Origin: Aldehydirespirator sp965116865
Lineage (GTDB): Bacteria > Actinomycetota > Acidimicrobiia > Acidimicrobiales > Aldehydirespiratoraceae
Direction: 5' to 3'
Length of the DNA: 64,000 nt
NCBI GenBank assembly: GCA_965116865.1
Contig: OZ220727.1
Coordinates: 1,178,001 to 1,242,000, forward strand
In this document: positions 41,257 to 50,421 of the stretch, piece after piece
Numbering within the stretch: position 1 is the first letter of the stretch
Layout of the letters: the number at the start of each line of letters is the position of its first letter
Notes under the pieces: generated by a model
The model's input: only the letters and a program-made list of their open reading frames with translations
What the model was told of the DNA's origin: nothing
The model's database searches: none
Position numbers and translations under genes: made by a program

Positions 41257-41317
41257 TGTCTTGAGACCGGCTGAACTGGAGAGATTTCGTATGATGTTCC
41301 ACCCTCGCCGAGGCCGC

Positions 41318-42076
41318 TCACCCAGCCTGACCCTCAGCCGCTCCGGGTTGGATGTCGAGGAGGGGGCCGAGCTCCCGGAGGCGGGCGCGTCGTATGCGGT
41401 AGTCGGGCACGGCCTGGGCGACCACAGCCCAGTATTCGGGCGTGTGGCCGCGGACGCGCAGGTGTGCGAGCTCGTGGGCGATCACGTAGTCGAGGAGGGC
41501 GGGCGGGGCCATGACGGCACGCCAGTTGAAGCGCAGCGTGCCGTCCGGGGCGCAGCTCGCCCAGCGGCGGCGCTGACCGCGGACGAGGACCGCTTTCGGC
41601 TGCGCGCCGAGGAGGCTCGCGATGCGCTCCACGCGCGGCGGGAGCTTCAGCGCGGCGCGGTCGCGGTACCACGCCTCGAATGCGGCCCGCACCTTCTCGA
41701 GCCGTTCCTCGCCTCGCAGAAAGCGGGGGACGCCGACGTCGAACTCCCAGTGGTGGAACCCGACCTCGACCCTGGCGCCGTCGATGGGATGCACGGTGAG
41801 GCGCACCGACCGGCCGAGATAGGGCAGGGACTCGCCGCTGACGAACCGGCGGGGCGGTGCGCACGCCGTGGCCGCGCCGTCGTGCCGGACGATCCAGCCG
41901 GCACGGCGACGCACAGTCTCCTCGACTTGCTCCGCAGGCGTGTCGACAGGCGCCGCCACCCTGACGACACCGGGCGCATCGACGGTGACCTCGATCGTCT
42001 TGCGCCGTCTCGGGCTGCGGACGACCTGGTACTCGATCCGGGCTTCGCCGAAGACGACCTCCCCGCGCTCTGTCAC
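41318..42076 (-). CDS. YgjP-like (DUF45/M48-type) zinc metallopeptidase
   Basis: 252 aa from GTG 42076. YVIAHELAHLRVRGHTPEYW holds the HExxH zinc site and a third His. The N-terminal region IEYQVVRSPRRRKTIEVTV is typical of the YgjP/SprT-like family that often sits beside hsdR in type I R-M loci. Its exact role there is unknown. The GTG overlapped the HsdR stop (GTGTGA) before the repeat array at 42072-42247 pushed the two genes apart. Confidence 0.88.
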   Translation of the reverse strand: MTERGEVVFGEARIEYQVVRSPRRRKTIEVTVDAPGVVRVAAPVDTPAEQVEETVRRRAGWIVRHDGAATACAPPRRFVSGESLPYLGRSVRLTVHPIDGARVEVGFHHWEFDVGVPRFLRGEERLEKVRAAFEAWYRDRAALKLPPRVERIASLLGAQPKAVLVRGQRRRWASCAPDGTLRFNWRAVMAPPALLDYVIAHELAHLRVRGHTPEYWAVVAQAVPDYRIRRARLRELGPLLDIQPGAAEGQAG

Positions 42077-42247
42077 ACGAGCCTCTTGCGGGCCATCTCC
42101 ATGACCTTCGAGCACCGCGACGACGACGCCGTACAGGCCCGCGTCACACGAGCCTCTTGCGGGCCATCTCCATGACCTTCGAGCACCGCGACGACGACGC
42201 CGTACAGGCCCGCGTCACACGAGCCTCTTGCGGGCCATCTCCATGAC
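42072..42247. repeat. Direct repeat array at the hsdR stop, period 71 bp (three copies)
   Basis: gtcacacgagcctcttgcgg... (34 bp) at 42072-42105, 42143-42176 and 42214-42247, separated by two identical 37-bp segments. Each A encodes the last residues of HsdR (MEMARKRLV and stop) and the overlapping GTG of the next gene. HsdR uses the stop in the rightmost copy, the peptidase gene the GTG in the leftmost. Confidence 0.95.
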
Positions 42248-45200
42248 TTGGCGGGCCAGCTCCTCGACCTCGCCCTCGTCGTAAGGGCCGGCACGCAGGC
42301 GGCGCTTAATGTCGCGCCGCACCTCGCGCTGGCTCTCGAGGTTCTCGTGCCAGTCGAGCAAGGACTGGAGGTTCCGAACGATCTCCTCGATGTCGAGGGC
42401 CGTCTCTTTGACCCTGGCGTCAAGGTCGGCGGGTTGGAGCTCCAGGTGCTCCGATGCTGCGGGTGAGGAGCCGCCGGGGTCGCCTGCCTCGGTGCGTTTG
42501 CGGCCCAGCAGGCCGTACACCGCGTACGCCATCGGCGTGAGGCCCTGGTCTGCGGCGAACATTTCCTCCTGAGTGACCTGCTCGCGCAGCGCGGCCATGC
42601 GTTTGCAGCCCTCGGCCGCGTCGATCACCTTGCCCCGCAGCTCGCCGATGATGCGGGCGAGCGCCTCCGAGAGCCTCTCGTAGAGGGCGGGATTCTCTGC
42701 GACCCGCTCGTTGATCTGGGCCCGCAGCGCGTGCTCCATCAGCGAGGCCCGCGCCTCGTCGTGGGGCAGGCTCTCGATCTTCTGTTCGAAGTCGCGGTCG
42801 AGGATCGAGACGGGCGCCATCAGCCGCCGGACGCTGGCGTCGATGCGCGTGTCGATCAGATGCTTGACCTTCGCTCCGACGGCGGTCCAGTCGATGTCGG
42901 CCCGCTCCCGCAGGAACTGGGCTCGCGCATAGGACCGGATGACGGTAAGCCGGCGCAGACGGTCGAGATAGGCGAGCGCCGCGGGGTCGGGCAGGTAGCG
43001 GTCCATCAGCTTCGAGAAGTCGCTGTAGTCGCGGTCGAACCGTTCGTAGGCGTCGGCCTTGTAGTCGCCGTCGGTGGCCGCGTCGGCGGCGAACCGGTGC
43101 ATGCATGTCCACGGGTCGTCGAGGTCGAGGCCGCGGAAGTGGGCTTCGGCGCTGTCGGCGGCAGCCTGGATCACGGGACCCGGGTCCTCCATCTCGGTGA
43201 GCGCCTGATGTACGTCGCCTTCGTCGAAGACGGCGAGGGCGTCCTCGAGCTCGTGTGACACGCCGTGGTAGTCGACCACGAGCCCGTGGTGCTTCTCCGT
43301 CGCGACGCCGTTCCTGTTGTGCGAGAAGCGGCGGTTCACACGGGCGATGGCTTGCAGCAGCGTGTGCTCCCGGATGGACCGGTCGAGGTAGAGGACCTGT
43401 TCGACGGGCGCGTCGAAGCCTGTGATGAGCTTGTCGACCACCACCAGCATCTGCGGCTCGCCGTCGGGGTCGATGAAGTCCTCGACGATCTTGTCCTGGT
43501 CGAGTTCGGCGGCTGGGGCGAACTCGGGGCCGTCGTTGTGGGAGGTGGTGATGATCGGGTAGGCGGATAGGCCGAAGTCGCTGAGATGCTGCGCGTAGCT
43601 CAATGCGGCGGCGCGGCTCGCGGCCACGACCTGGGCCTTGAAGCCGTTGGGCTGGACTTTCTTGGCGAAGTGCTCGGAGATGTCGAGCGCGATCTGCTCG
43701 ATGCGCTTGGCTGCCTCCGCGATGCGCTCCTTGCTGGCGTAGCGTCGCCGGATCTCGGTGCGCGTCGCTTCGGGCTCGTCGCCGAAGAGCGCCTCGAACA
43801 GCCGGTCGAGCGTCTGCGGGCCTTCGATGTGCAGGTCGGGGAGCCGGGCCTCGTAGTGGATGGGGACGGTGGTGCGGTCCTCGACGGACTGCGGGATGGT
43901 GTAGGAGTCGATCAGGTCGCCGAACACTCCCAGCGTCGTCCGCCGGAAGCCCTTGTCGATGGGGGTGCCGGTGAAGCCGACGAATGCAGCCTGCGGCATG
44001 GCCGCCCGCATCTTCGCGGCGAGGCGCCCGTACTGCGTGCGGTGGGCCTCGTCGACCATCACGATGACGTTGTCGGCGTCGTTGAGCCCGGCCTGCGGCC
44101 CCGCGGGAGCGTCCAGCACGTCCTCGAACTTCTGGATGGTGGTCATGATCGTGCGGCCGTTGCTGGTCTGCAGCAGCTCGCGGAGGCGCCGGGTGGTCTT
44201 GGCCCGCTCGGGCTCGTCGACGGCGGACTGCTGGAAGGTCCTGGTGATCTGTCGGTCGAGTTGGGTGCGGTCGGTGACGGCGACGATGGTGGGGTTGCGC
44301 AGGGCGGGCGTGCGCCGCAGCTTCGTGGCGAGCCACAGCATCGTCAGCGACTTGCCGGAGCCTTGCGTGTGCCAGACGATCCCGCCGCGCTCGGCCGGCG
44401 AGCGGCCCCCCACGATGCGCTCGAGGGCGCGGGTCACGGCGCGGTGCTGCTGGTAGCGAGGCAGCTTCTTGGTGAGCCGTCCCTGCTCGTGCTCGTAGAC
44501 CACGAAGTCGCGCAGGATGTCGAGCAGGACCGTGGGATTGAGCAGGCCGGCGACGAGCCGCGCCTGACCCTCGGGAGGGGTGCCGAGGCGGTGTTCGAAG
44601 CTGCTGTCGGTGAACGGCTCGATCGACTGCCAGCCGGTGTAGGCGCTCTGGGGCGCGCCGACAGCTCCGAAGCAGGCGTCGGCGCCGCAGTGGGCGACGC
44701 ACAGCAGATTGGTGTCGAAGAGCTCGGGGGCGCCGGCGCCGTGCCACTGGTGACCGGCCTCCTGGTAGCGGTGCAGCTGCTTGACGGCCTGCTGCTTCCA
44801 GATCTCCAGCAGTGTGGGCGACTTCGCCTCCATGACGACGAGCGGGATGCCGTTCACGAACAGCACCAGGTCGGGCTTGACGACCCGCTCATCGTTCTCG
44901 CCGGCGCGCTGTGCGCCGCGCTCGCTGCCGCGGCGCACCCGGAACTGCGTGGTGACGACGTACTCGTTCAATCCCATGCCCGGTTCGGGATGCTCGAAGT
45001 CGAAGAAGCGCACGGTGGGCGTCTCCTGGCGGCCGCCGCGGTCGACGGTGAGGGGCATGCCGTGCGACAGGTACTCGTGGACAGCCTGGTTGCGGGCCAG
45101 ACCAGTGGCGTCGATGTGCTGCAGGTTGAAGACGACCCGCTGCGCATGGTCGTCGGTCATCCAAGGATTGAGACGCTCGAGTGCCGCTGTGAGCCGACCG

Positions 45201-45340
45201 GCCAGCAGCACATCCCGCTCGTCGTCACGCTCCTTGGCCAACACCTCGCGCGGGACGTAGGCCCAGCCGAGCCGCTCCAGCAGCTCCCGGGCCGGGTTCT
45301 CGGCGAGTTCAAGCTCGTTGAGCTTCACGGACGAGGCCAT
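42215..45340 (-). CDS. hsdR: Type I restriction enzyme R subunit
   Basis: 1041 aa. N-terminal nuclease domain with KPDLVLFVNGIPLVVMEAKSP (PD...ExK), then a superfamily 2 helicase motor with IVWHTQGSGKSLTM (Walker A), VMVDEAHRTQYG (DEAH box) and FTGTPIDKG, and a C-terminal helical part for complex binding. It translocates and cuts DNA with HsdM and HsdS. It is the most distal subunit of the operon, separated from hsdS by MntA-HepT. Confidence 0.95.
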   Translation of the reverse strand: MASSVKLNELELAENPARELLERLGWAYVPREVLAKERDDERDVLLAGRLTAALERLNPWMTDDHAQRVVFNLQHIDATGLARNQAVHEYLSHGMPLTVDRGGRQETPTVRFFDFEHPEPGMGLNEYVVTTQFRVRRGSERGAQRAGENDERVVKPDLVLFVNGIPLVVMEAKSPTLLEIWKQQAVKQLHRYQEAGHQWHGAGAPELFDTNLLCVAHCGADACFGAVGAPQSAYTGWQSIEPFTDSSFEHRLGTPPEGQARLVAGLLNPTVLLDILRDFVVYEHEQGRLTKKLPRYQQHRAVTRALERIVGGRSPAERGGIVWHTQGSGKSLTMLWLATKLRRTPALRNPTIVAVTDRTQLDRQITRTFQQSAVDEPERAKTTRRLRELLQTSNGRTIMTTIQKFEDVLDAPAGPQAGLNDADNVIVMVDEAHRTQYGRLAAKMRAAMPQAAFVGFTGTPIDKGFRRTTLGVFGDLIDSYTIPQSVEDRTTVPIHYEARLPDLHIEGPQTLDRLFEALFGDEPEATRTEIRRRYASKERIAEAAKRIEQIALDISEHFAKKVQPNGFKAQVVAASRAAALSYAQHLSDFGLSAYPIITTSHNDGPEFAPAAELDQDKIVEDFIDPDGEPQMLVVVDKLITGFDAPVEQVLYLDRSIREHTLLQAIARVNRRFSHNRNGVATEKHHGLVVDYHGVSHELEDALAVFDEGDVHQALTEMEDPGPVIQAAADSAEAHFRGLDLDDPWTCMHRFAADAATDGDYKADAYERFDRDYSDFSKLMDRYLPDPAALAYLDRLRRLTVIRSYARAQFLRERADIDWTAVGAKVKHLIDTRIDASVRRLMAPVSILDRDFEQKIESLPHDEARASLMEHALRAQINERVAENPALYERLSEALARIIGELRGKVIDAAEGCKRMAALREQVTQEEMFAADQGLTPMAYAVYGLLGRKRTEAGDPGGSSPAASEHLELQPADLDARVKETALDIEEIVRNLQSLLDWHENLESQREVRRDIKRRLRAGPYDEGEVEELARQVMEMARKRLV

Positions 45341-45424
45341 TGGGTGCCTCTATTCGAAGCTGGAGACGATGCGCTCAAGGGAGAAGTCTTGAGCACGAGC
45401 GTGCATGATAGCGTGCATGATCGA

Positions 45425-45811
45425 TCATTCGCGGGAGTCGCTGTCGCGTTCGGCCTCGTGGGCCACAATGAGACTTCTCAGATGTGGCAGCAGCGCCGGT
45501 ATGGCATCCTCGATGATCGACCAGATGACGCTGATACTGATGTCAAGGTATGCATGTGCAAGGCGATTGCGCGTCCCGATGATCGCGTGCCATGGAATCT
45601 CTGGATGGGCTTCCCGAGCATCGATCGGAACGTGTCTGGCTGCTTCACCGATGAGCTGGATGTTGTGTAACGCAGCGTCATAGACGAGGCCATCGGCCAG
45701 CAGTGTTTCCTGATCGAATCCGCTCGTGTATTTGAGCACCTTCTCAGCAAATTCAACCATATCCCGGATGTAGAATATCCAAAGCCTACCCTCAGATGAT
45801 ACTTCAGACAT
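45425..45811 (-). CDS. hepT: HepT-type HEPN toxin (DUF86)
   Basis: 128 aa from ATG 45811. HAIIGTRNRLAHAYLDI holds the Rx4HxY motif of HepT RNases, whose Tyr is the target of AMPylation by MntA. The gene overlaps mntA by 8 bp. G+C is visibly lower than in hsdM/hsdR, pointing to separate acquisition of this cassette within the R-M operon. Confidence 0.92.
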   Translation of the reverse strand: MSEVSSEGRLWIFYIRDMVEFAEKVLKYTSGFDQETLLADGLVYDAALHNIQLIGEAARHVPIDAREAHPEIPWHAIIGTRNRLAHAYLDISISVIWSIIEDAIPALLPHLRSLIVAHEAERDSDSRE

Positions 45812-46103
45812 TGATGGCCTCGCCCTCAACGTACGGCCTTACCTCCTGCCGGACCTCTGCAAGGGTCATCATGTCAACAGGACGTTCCAAGACATCCTCT
45901 AGGAACATTTGGGCACCGAAGTAGTTTCGCCAGCTGGGGGGAGACTCGAACTCCACGAGAACGTCAATGTCGCTACTGTCCTTAGCCTGATCGCGCGCGA
46001 CCGAGCCGAACAGTGAGATACTCGTCACGCCGAACCGCTCAGCAAGCGTTGCCCTGTGCTCCCGCAGCGTCTCTAGGACTTCATCCCTTCCGAGTTGGTC
46101 CAT
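45804..46103 (-). CDS. mntA: MntA-type antitoxin nucleotidyltransferase
   Basis: 99 aa from ATG 46103. SISLFGSVARDQAKDSSDIDVLVEF is the minimal nucleotidyltransferase active site (GSx10DxD); the enzyme inactivates HepT by AMPylation. A purine-rich AAGGAAA precedes the ATG. The gene starts 23 bp inside the 3' end of hsdS, so expression is tied to the R-M operon. Confidence 0.92.
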   Translation of the reverse strand: MDQLGRDEVLETLREHRATLAERFGVTSISLFGSVARDQAKDSSDIDVLVEFESPPSWRNYFGAQMFLEDVLERPVDMMTLAEVRQEVRPYVEGEAINV

Positions 46104-47358
46104 GGCTTTCCTTCTTTCGTTGATCCACCCGCACACGACCTGTCAAGAGCGCTTCCGCTATGGATGTTACGGCGGATGAGAGAACGATCCGGTAGTCGCG
46201 CGCTCGCTCAATGCTGGCATCCACACTGTCGAGCACAGCGGCGATAGCCCGCTGCTCGGGCAGGGGCGGAAGGAGAACGGGAAAGCTACGCACAGCATCC
46301 CGGGACACCTCGCGAAAAGTGCTTCCAGCGCCTCGCCGCATGAGCTCGCGGCTCCTTGACGTGACGCAATAGTACAACCAGAGACTGTCGATGCTCTTCT
46401 TCCCAACGAGACTCTGGAACCCCTGATTGGTGGTGACCGGAAGCGCTGCGATGGCAGCGGCACCTATGGTCGCCCTAGTCGTGAGCAAGACCGATTGTGC
46501 TGGCAGGACACGCAAGCCCGCAGCTCTCAGACCCTCGACTGTGATCGATTCCCGTGAGCTGCGGAACTCCCGGCCCATCAGTTCGGTCACTTCTGACGGA
46601 ACCACCCAGGGAATTCCACCGCCCCAGAACTCGGGTCGCACCCTTGAAGGCGTGCTACCCCCAATCACTTCCGCGACGTCTCCTAGCCGTACGGCCTTCC
46701 AGGAGACGGGGATGGTGCCGAAGCCGGGCACTTCCTTCCATTCTGAATGTTGGCCGGGGAGACCTCGGGTCAGAAATTCGTGGAGGAGGGCGTCACGGAG
46801 GCGCTCGGTCGCTGCTATGACTTCGTCCGCGTGCTCGATTGCCTCGTCAATAGAGTCCAACACCGCAGCAATCGCTCGTTGCTCCGACAGTGGCGGAAGA
46901 AGAAAACGGAAGCTCCGCAGATGTGTCCACGATGTGCGCGGCATTCTGGTGCCTGTTACACCGCGCATAGCATGGCGGTACAGAATGTCACTACGGATCA
47001 AGTGATTGAGAAAGCTGCCTGTCAGTGTCTCATTTGCATAGATCGCGAGAATATCGGTTGAGCAAACGCCGTCGAAGTCAGCACGAACTACCTTTCGAAG
47101 GTTCGGGCGAAGCTTACCATAGAGGATGTCTCCATCAAAGAAGACGGTCTTGTTGCTTATCGACTCATCTGCTGTACTGTGGCCATTCAGCGCTCCGCCG
47201 GAGCTCATGTTCTCAAGGCCAACGAAAGGGCGAGCATCGTCTTCGTGAGGCTTGACCTGCTTGCGCCGGATCGCCGATACCTCGCCAAGCCTGACGAGAT
47301 GCCAGCCGTCGGGCGTTTCGATGGCGTTTGGTGCTCCCCTCTCGACTGCTACGCGCAC
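46081..47358 (-). CDS. hsdS: Type I restriction-modification specificity subunit
   Basis: 425 aa. Two target-recognition domains, each followed by a helical conserved region with the same sentence-like motif (PPLSEQRAIAAVLDSIDEAIEHA and PPLPEQRAIAAVLDSVDASIERA), which set the spacing between half-sites. The first recognition domain opens at WHLVRLGEVSAI, the second at WKAVRLGDVAEVIGG. Start GTG 47358 with GGAG upstream. The lower G+C of the recognition domains is normal for exchangeable HsdS modules. Confidence 0.93.
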   Translation of the reverse strand: MRVAVERGAPNAIETPDGWHLVRLGEVSAIRRKQVKPHEDDARPFVGLENMSSGGALNGHSTADESISNKTVFFDGDILYGKLRPNLRKVVRADFDGVCSTDILAIYANETLTGSFLNHLIRSDILYRHAMRGVTGTRMPRTSWTHLRSFRFLLPPLSEQRAIAAVLDSIDEAIEHADEVIAATERLRDALLHEFLTRGLPGQHSEWKEVPGFGTIPVSWKAVRLGDVAEVIGGSTPSRVRPEFWGGGIPWVVPSEVTELMGREFRSSRESITVEGLRAAGLRVLPAQSVLLTTRATIGAAAIAALPVTTNQGFQSLVGKKSIDSLWLYYCVTSRSRELMRRGAGSTFREVSRDAVRSFPVLLPPLPEQRAIAAVLDSVDASIERARDYRIVLSSAVTSIAEALLTGRVRVDQRKKESHGPTRKG

Positions 47359-47452
47359 GGCGCTCCAGTCCGATCACCACAGGTGAATTGAAGGTGAATC
47401 GGGCGCAGGGCGGGGCTGTGGGACCAGACCAGTGCGAGATCCGAGTCCGAAC

Positions 47453-47818
47453 TCATCCCACCTGGGCGGGCTTGGGGATCCCGCGGACGGTTTCGGGCAC
47501 CCGGACATGGATCTCGACAGGCTCAAACCTCACCGCGACCGTGGGCGAGGGCTCATCAAGATCCTGCAGAAGGTCCCCAAAATCCTCCGACACGAATTCC
47601 AGATGGGACCTGATGACATCGTCGATGGAGATCGTCGGCTCCGGCACCGGATCGCCATCCTCCAACATCAACTCGACGTGACCAGCCAGTGCTTCCTCGA
47701 TCGTCTCCAGAGTCTCCTTCCAGGTGTCGCCTACGCCGACGCAGCCGGGCACATCGGGCACATAGGCGCCCCAGTTGTTCGCCGTCCTCTCGAAGACGAC
47801 CACATACTTGAGTCTCAC
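47453..47818 (-). CDS. hicB: HicB-type antitoxin
   Basis: 121 aa. The N-terminal partial RNase H-like fold (YVVVFERTANNWGAYVPDVPGCVGVGDTWKE) is the HicB hallmark; the C-terminal half is extended (PTVAVRFEPVEIHV). It overlaps HicA by four bases and neutralises it. Confidence 0.9.
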   Translation of the reverse strand: MRLKYVVVFERTANNWGAYVPDVPGCVGVGDTWKETLETIEEALAGHVELMLEDGDPVPEPTISIDDVIRSHLEFVSEDFGDLLQDLDEPSPTVAVRFEPVEIHVRVPETVRGIPKPAQVG

Positions 47819-48018
47819 TTGCTCCTCCTGCCCAAGCCTGCCTGCTTCAGAATGCTAGCGAGCGTGCCGCGTGGAAGTTCTTTGCCCAGTGGCCCAGCGA
47901 TCGTCACCTTGCCCGGCTTCACGGGGTGGCGGAAATGACGGTGGCTGCCCTTGGTTCCCACGTAATACCAGCCGTCGCGCTCGACGATTCGGATCGCGTC
48001 CCTAGCGGTCTCGGGCAT
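47815..48018 (-). CDS. hicA: HicA-type mRNA interferase toxin
   Basis: 67 aa. A double-stranded-RNA-binding-like fold with KGSHRHFRHP, where the His is catalytic, and VTIAGPLGKELPRGTLASILKQAGL. It starts 17 bp inside the 3' end of hsdM and is followed by HicB, so the TA pair is embedded between hsdM and hsdS. Confidence 0.93.
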   Translation of the reverse strand: MPETARDAIRIVERDGWYYVGTKGSHRHFRHPVKPGKVTIAGPLGKELPRGTLASILKQAGLGRRSK

Positions 48019-49540
48019 AGCCCAGCCCTGCTAGCTGTTCGTCCATCCGGGCTGCGGCCTCGTCGCGCCTTCGCTCGGCCTCGCGGAGCTGGGCGAGGGC
48101 GTCCTCGACGCTGGGGACCTCGACCGGCTCGCTGGTGTCGACGTAGCGGCTGATGTTCAGGTTGTGGTCGTTGGCCGCGATCTCGTCGAGGTCGGCCACA
48201 TGCGTGAAGCGCTCGACCTCCTCGTATGAGCGGAAGGCCCCGACGATGCCCGTCACGTGGGCGGGGTCGAGGAAGTTCTGGGCCTTGCCAGCGCGGAAGT
48301 AGTCGGGCTGGGCGGCGTCGATGAACAGCACCTTGCCGCGGCGTTCGGCCGGCTTGGCCTTGTTCAGGACGCAGATCGCCACCGGGATGCTGGCCCCGTA
48401 GAAGAGGTTGGAAGCGAGTCCGATCACGGCCTCGAACAGGTCGGCCTCGAGCATGCCCTTGCGGATCGTCCCCTCCGCCCCGCCTCGGAACAGGATGCCG
48501 TGAGGCATCACCACGCCGACCATCCCGTCGGGGTTCGTGACCGCCAGCATGTGCTGCACGAAGGCGAGGTCGCCCTTCGTCTTGGGCGGGATCGCGCCGT
48601 AGCGGTCGAAGCGGTGATGCGGGTCGCTGGGGGCGAAGTCGCGTCCCCAGGACTTCAGACTGAACGGCGGATTGGCGATCACACGGTCGTAGGCGAGCAG
48701 GCGGCCCCGCTCGTCGCGCAGCTGCGGGTCGCTGATCACGTCGCCGGCCTCGTAGCGGGCCGCGCGCAGGCCGTGCAGCAGCAGGTTCAGCTTGCCGATG
48801 GCGAGGGTGCCGAGGTTGCGCTCCTGTCCGTGCAGCACGAGGTTGCGGGGATCGCCGCCCTGCTCGGCCACGTACTGGGCGGTGTAGATGAGCATGCCGG
48901 CCGAGCCCGCCGTCGGGTCGCAGATCCGCATGCCCTCGGCCGGTTCGAGCAGCTCGACGATGAGCCGGACCACCGAGCGGGGCGTGTAGAACTCGCCGCC
49001 CTTCTTGCCGGCGTCGTCGGCGAACTGGCGGATCAGGTACTCGTAAGCGTCGCCGAGAACGTTGACCGCGCCGTGCTCGCCGTCGGAGGTGAGGTTGGCG
49101 TCGCTCAAATCGAGGGTGTCGAAGTGGCGCAGGAGGCTCCCGATGATGCGGTCGCGGCTGCTGGGACCGCCGAGCTTCGACTCGTCGTTCCAGTTCGTGT
49201 TGCGCAGCACGCCGTCGAGCCGCGGCGCGTTCGCCTCCTCGATCTCGGCGCCGGCACGGTTCAAAACTTCGCCGAGGTTCATCGAGTGACGGACGATCTC
49301 GCTCCAGCGGGCCTCCGGCGGGACGAAGAACTCGTGCTCGTCGTGGTCGCTCTCCGCCACCCCACGGTCCAGGCCGGCACCGACGGCGCTGTCCACCTCC
49401 TCGGCGAAGCGGTCGGAGAGGCGCTTCAGGAACAGCACCGAGAAGATGAAGTTCTTGTAGTCGCTGGAGTCGATCTGGCCGCGCAGGATGTCGGCGGCAC
49501 CCCACAGCTTCGACTCCAACCCGGCGGTCGTGAGCGGCAT
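48002..49540 (-). CDS. hsdM: Type I restriction-modification N6-adenine methyltransferase subunit
   Basis: 512 aa. N-terminal helical domain (LWGAADILRGQIDSSDYKNF), SAM-binding motif I region DPTAGSAGML, catalytic motif IV IANPPFS, and KGGEFYTPRSVVRL. Pairs with HsdS to methylate and recognise DNA. AAGGAG 6 nt before ATG 49540 marks it as an internal gene, following the half-size HsdS with only 2 bp between. A 198-bp piece of this gene is repeated at 51543-51740. Confidence 0.95.
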   Translation of the reverse strand: MPLTTAGLESKLWGAADILRGQIDSSDYKNFIFSVLFLKRLSDRFAEEVDSAVGAGLDRGVAESDHDEHEFFVPPEARWSEIVRHSMNLGEVLNRAGAEIEEANAPRLDGVLRNTNWNDESKLGGPSSRDRIIGSLLRHFDTLDLSDANLTSDGEHGAVNVLGDAYEYLIRQFADDAGKKGGEFYTPRSVVRLIVELLEPAEGMRICDPTAGSAGMLIYTAQYVAEQGGDPRNLVLHGQERNLGTLAIGKLNLLLHGLRAARYEAGDVISDPQLRDERGRLLAYDRVIANPPFSLKSWGRDFAPSDPHHRFDRYGAIPPKTKGDLAFVQHMLAVTNPDGMVGVVMPHGILFRGGAEGTIRKGMLEADLFEAVIGLASNLFYGASIPVAICVLNKAKPAERRGKVLFIDAAQPDYFRAGKAQNFLDPAHVTGIVGAFRSYEEVERFTHVADLDEIAANDHNLNISRYVDTSEPVEVPSVEDALAQLREAERRRDEAAARMDEQLAGLGYARDR

Positions 49541-49542
49541 GG

Positions 49543-50139
49543 CTAACTCCTTCCGCGACCTATCGCGATGTCGGAAATCACGGAGTCCCGCAGAACATCG
49601 TGCCTGGCATGCACGGCCTCAAGGGCAGCTTCACGGGATGCGGTTGCGGCCTCGACCAGATCCGCGAGACGGGGCAGCTCGCCCGGCGGCGGCACAACGA
49701 CCGGAACCTCGCCCAGCGCCCTCGCCGACAGCGTCGGGACGGCGGTTGCCGTGAATCGGGCGGCAACCTCGGACCGTCCACGGCTGGACGTGAGGCAATA
49801 CCAGAGAAAGTGGGCCAACCCGGCGCCAGGGTCGGGGGCGCGCACGACGAGCAGCGTGGTGGAAGCAACCGTGCGGCTGGCACCGGGAGGCACCAGCGCG
49901 ACCTTCACCGACTGCGACCGTGCCGTGACCAGGATGTCGAACGGCTCGAGAAGGTGAGCCGCAGTCCGAACGCCCCGCCGAAGGCCGATCTCACCCAACC
50001 CCTCCAAATGCAGACGATCATCGACGATGTCCGCACTCTCGACGACGCGGACCGTCCAGTCGCCCGGCCGGGCTCCGGCGCCTCGCCCGGCCATCGCCAG
50101 GCCTGGGCGGATATCGACGAGTTCCTTCAGGACCTGCAC
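49543..50139 (-). CDS. Half-size HsdS-like specificity protein
   Basis: 198 aa from GTG 50139. One target-recognition-like domain (VKVALVPPGASRT...LVVRAPDPGAGLAHFLWYCLTS) ends in a short helical region (PPPGELPRLADLVEAATASREAALEA), as in one half of a type I S subunit. It leads the operon directly before hsdM. It could act as a homodimer, supply a second specificity next to the full HsdS downstream, or work with HsdM alone. Start set by a good promoter at leaderless spacing. Confidence 0.8.
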   Translation of the reverse strand: MQVLKELVDIRPGLAMAGRGAGARPGDWTVRVVESADIVDDRLHLEGLGEIGLRRGVRTAAHLLEPFDILVTARSQSVKVALVPPGASRTVASTTLLVVRAPDPGAGLAHFLWYCLTSSRGRSEVAARFTATAVPTLSARALGEVPVVVPPPGELPRLADLVEAATASREAALEAVHARHDVLRDSVISDIAIGRGRS

Positions 50140-50147
50140 AATGCACA

Positions 50148-50176
50148 ACTGTAGATATGCCCTATACAAAAGTCAA
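50148..50176 (-). promoter_or_regulatory. Promoter of the R-M operon, leaderless
   Basis: TTGACT (50171-50176), a 17-bp spacer and TACAGT (50148-50153) on the minus strand, ending 8 nt before GTG 50139. The clearest -35/-10 pair in this part of the window. Confidence 0.65.
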
Positions 50177-50407
50177 CACTTGCTAATGTGGAATCCAGGA
50201 CGGAACGGGGACGCCGGTGCCGTCGGCCACAACCCGTGCTCGAGATGAGCGACAAGGCCGTCGATCACGACCGCCGGCACCAAAGCGGCTTCTGCACGAA
50301 CTCCGATCCCGCAGTGAACCCATCGAGGACGGCAAGCAGCTGAGCCTGCCGGATCCCTCGACTAGCACTGCATCTGCCCGTGAGGACAGGGGGCAAGTCC
50401 AAGAGGG

Positions 50408-50413
50408 TAGGGT
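50408..50413 (+). promoter_or_regulatory. -10 box, probable leaderless transcript
   Basis: TAGGGT 8 nt before ATG 50422, in frame with the small gene that follows. Confidence 0.4.
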
Positions 50414-50421
50414 GTGCGTCC

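Noticed and set aside
42420..44747. 775-aa Arg/Pro/Ala-rich frame within hsdR
   Set aside because: Out-of-frame shadow of the helicase gene with no domain.
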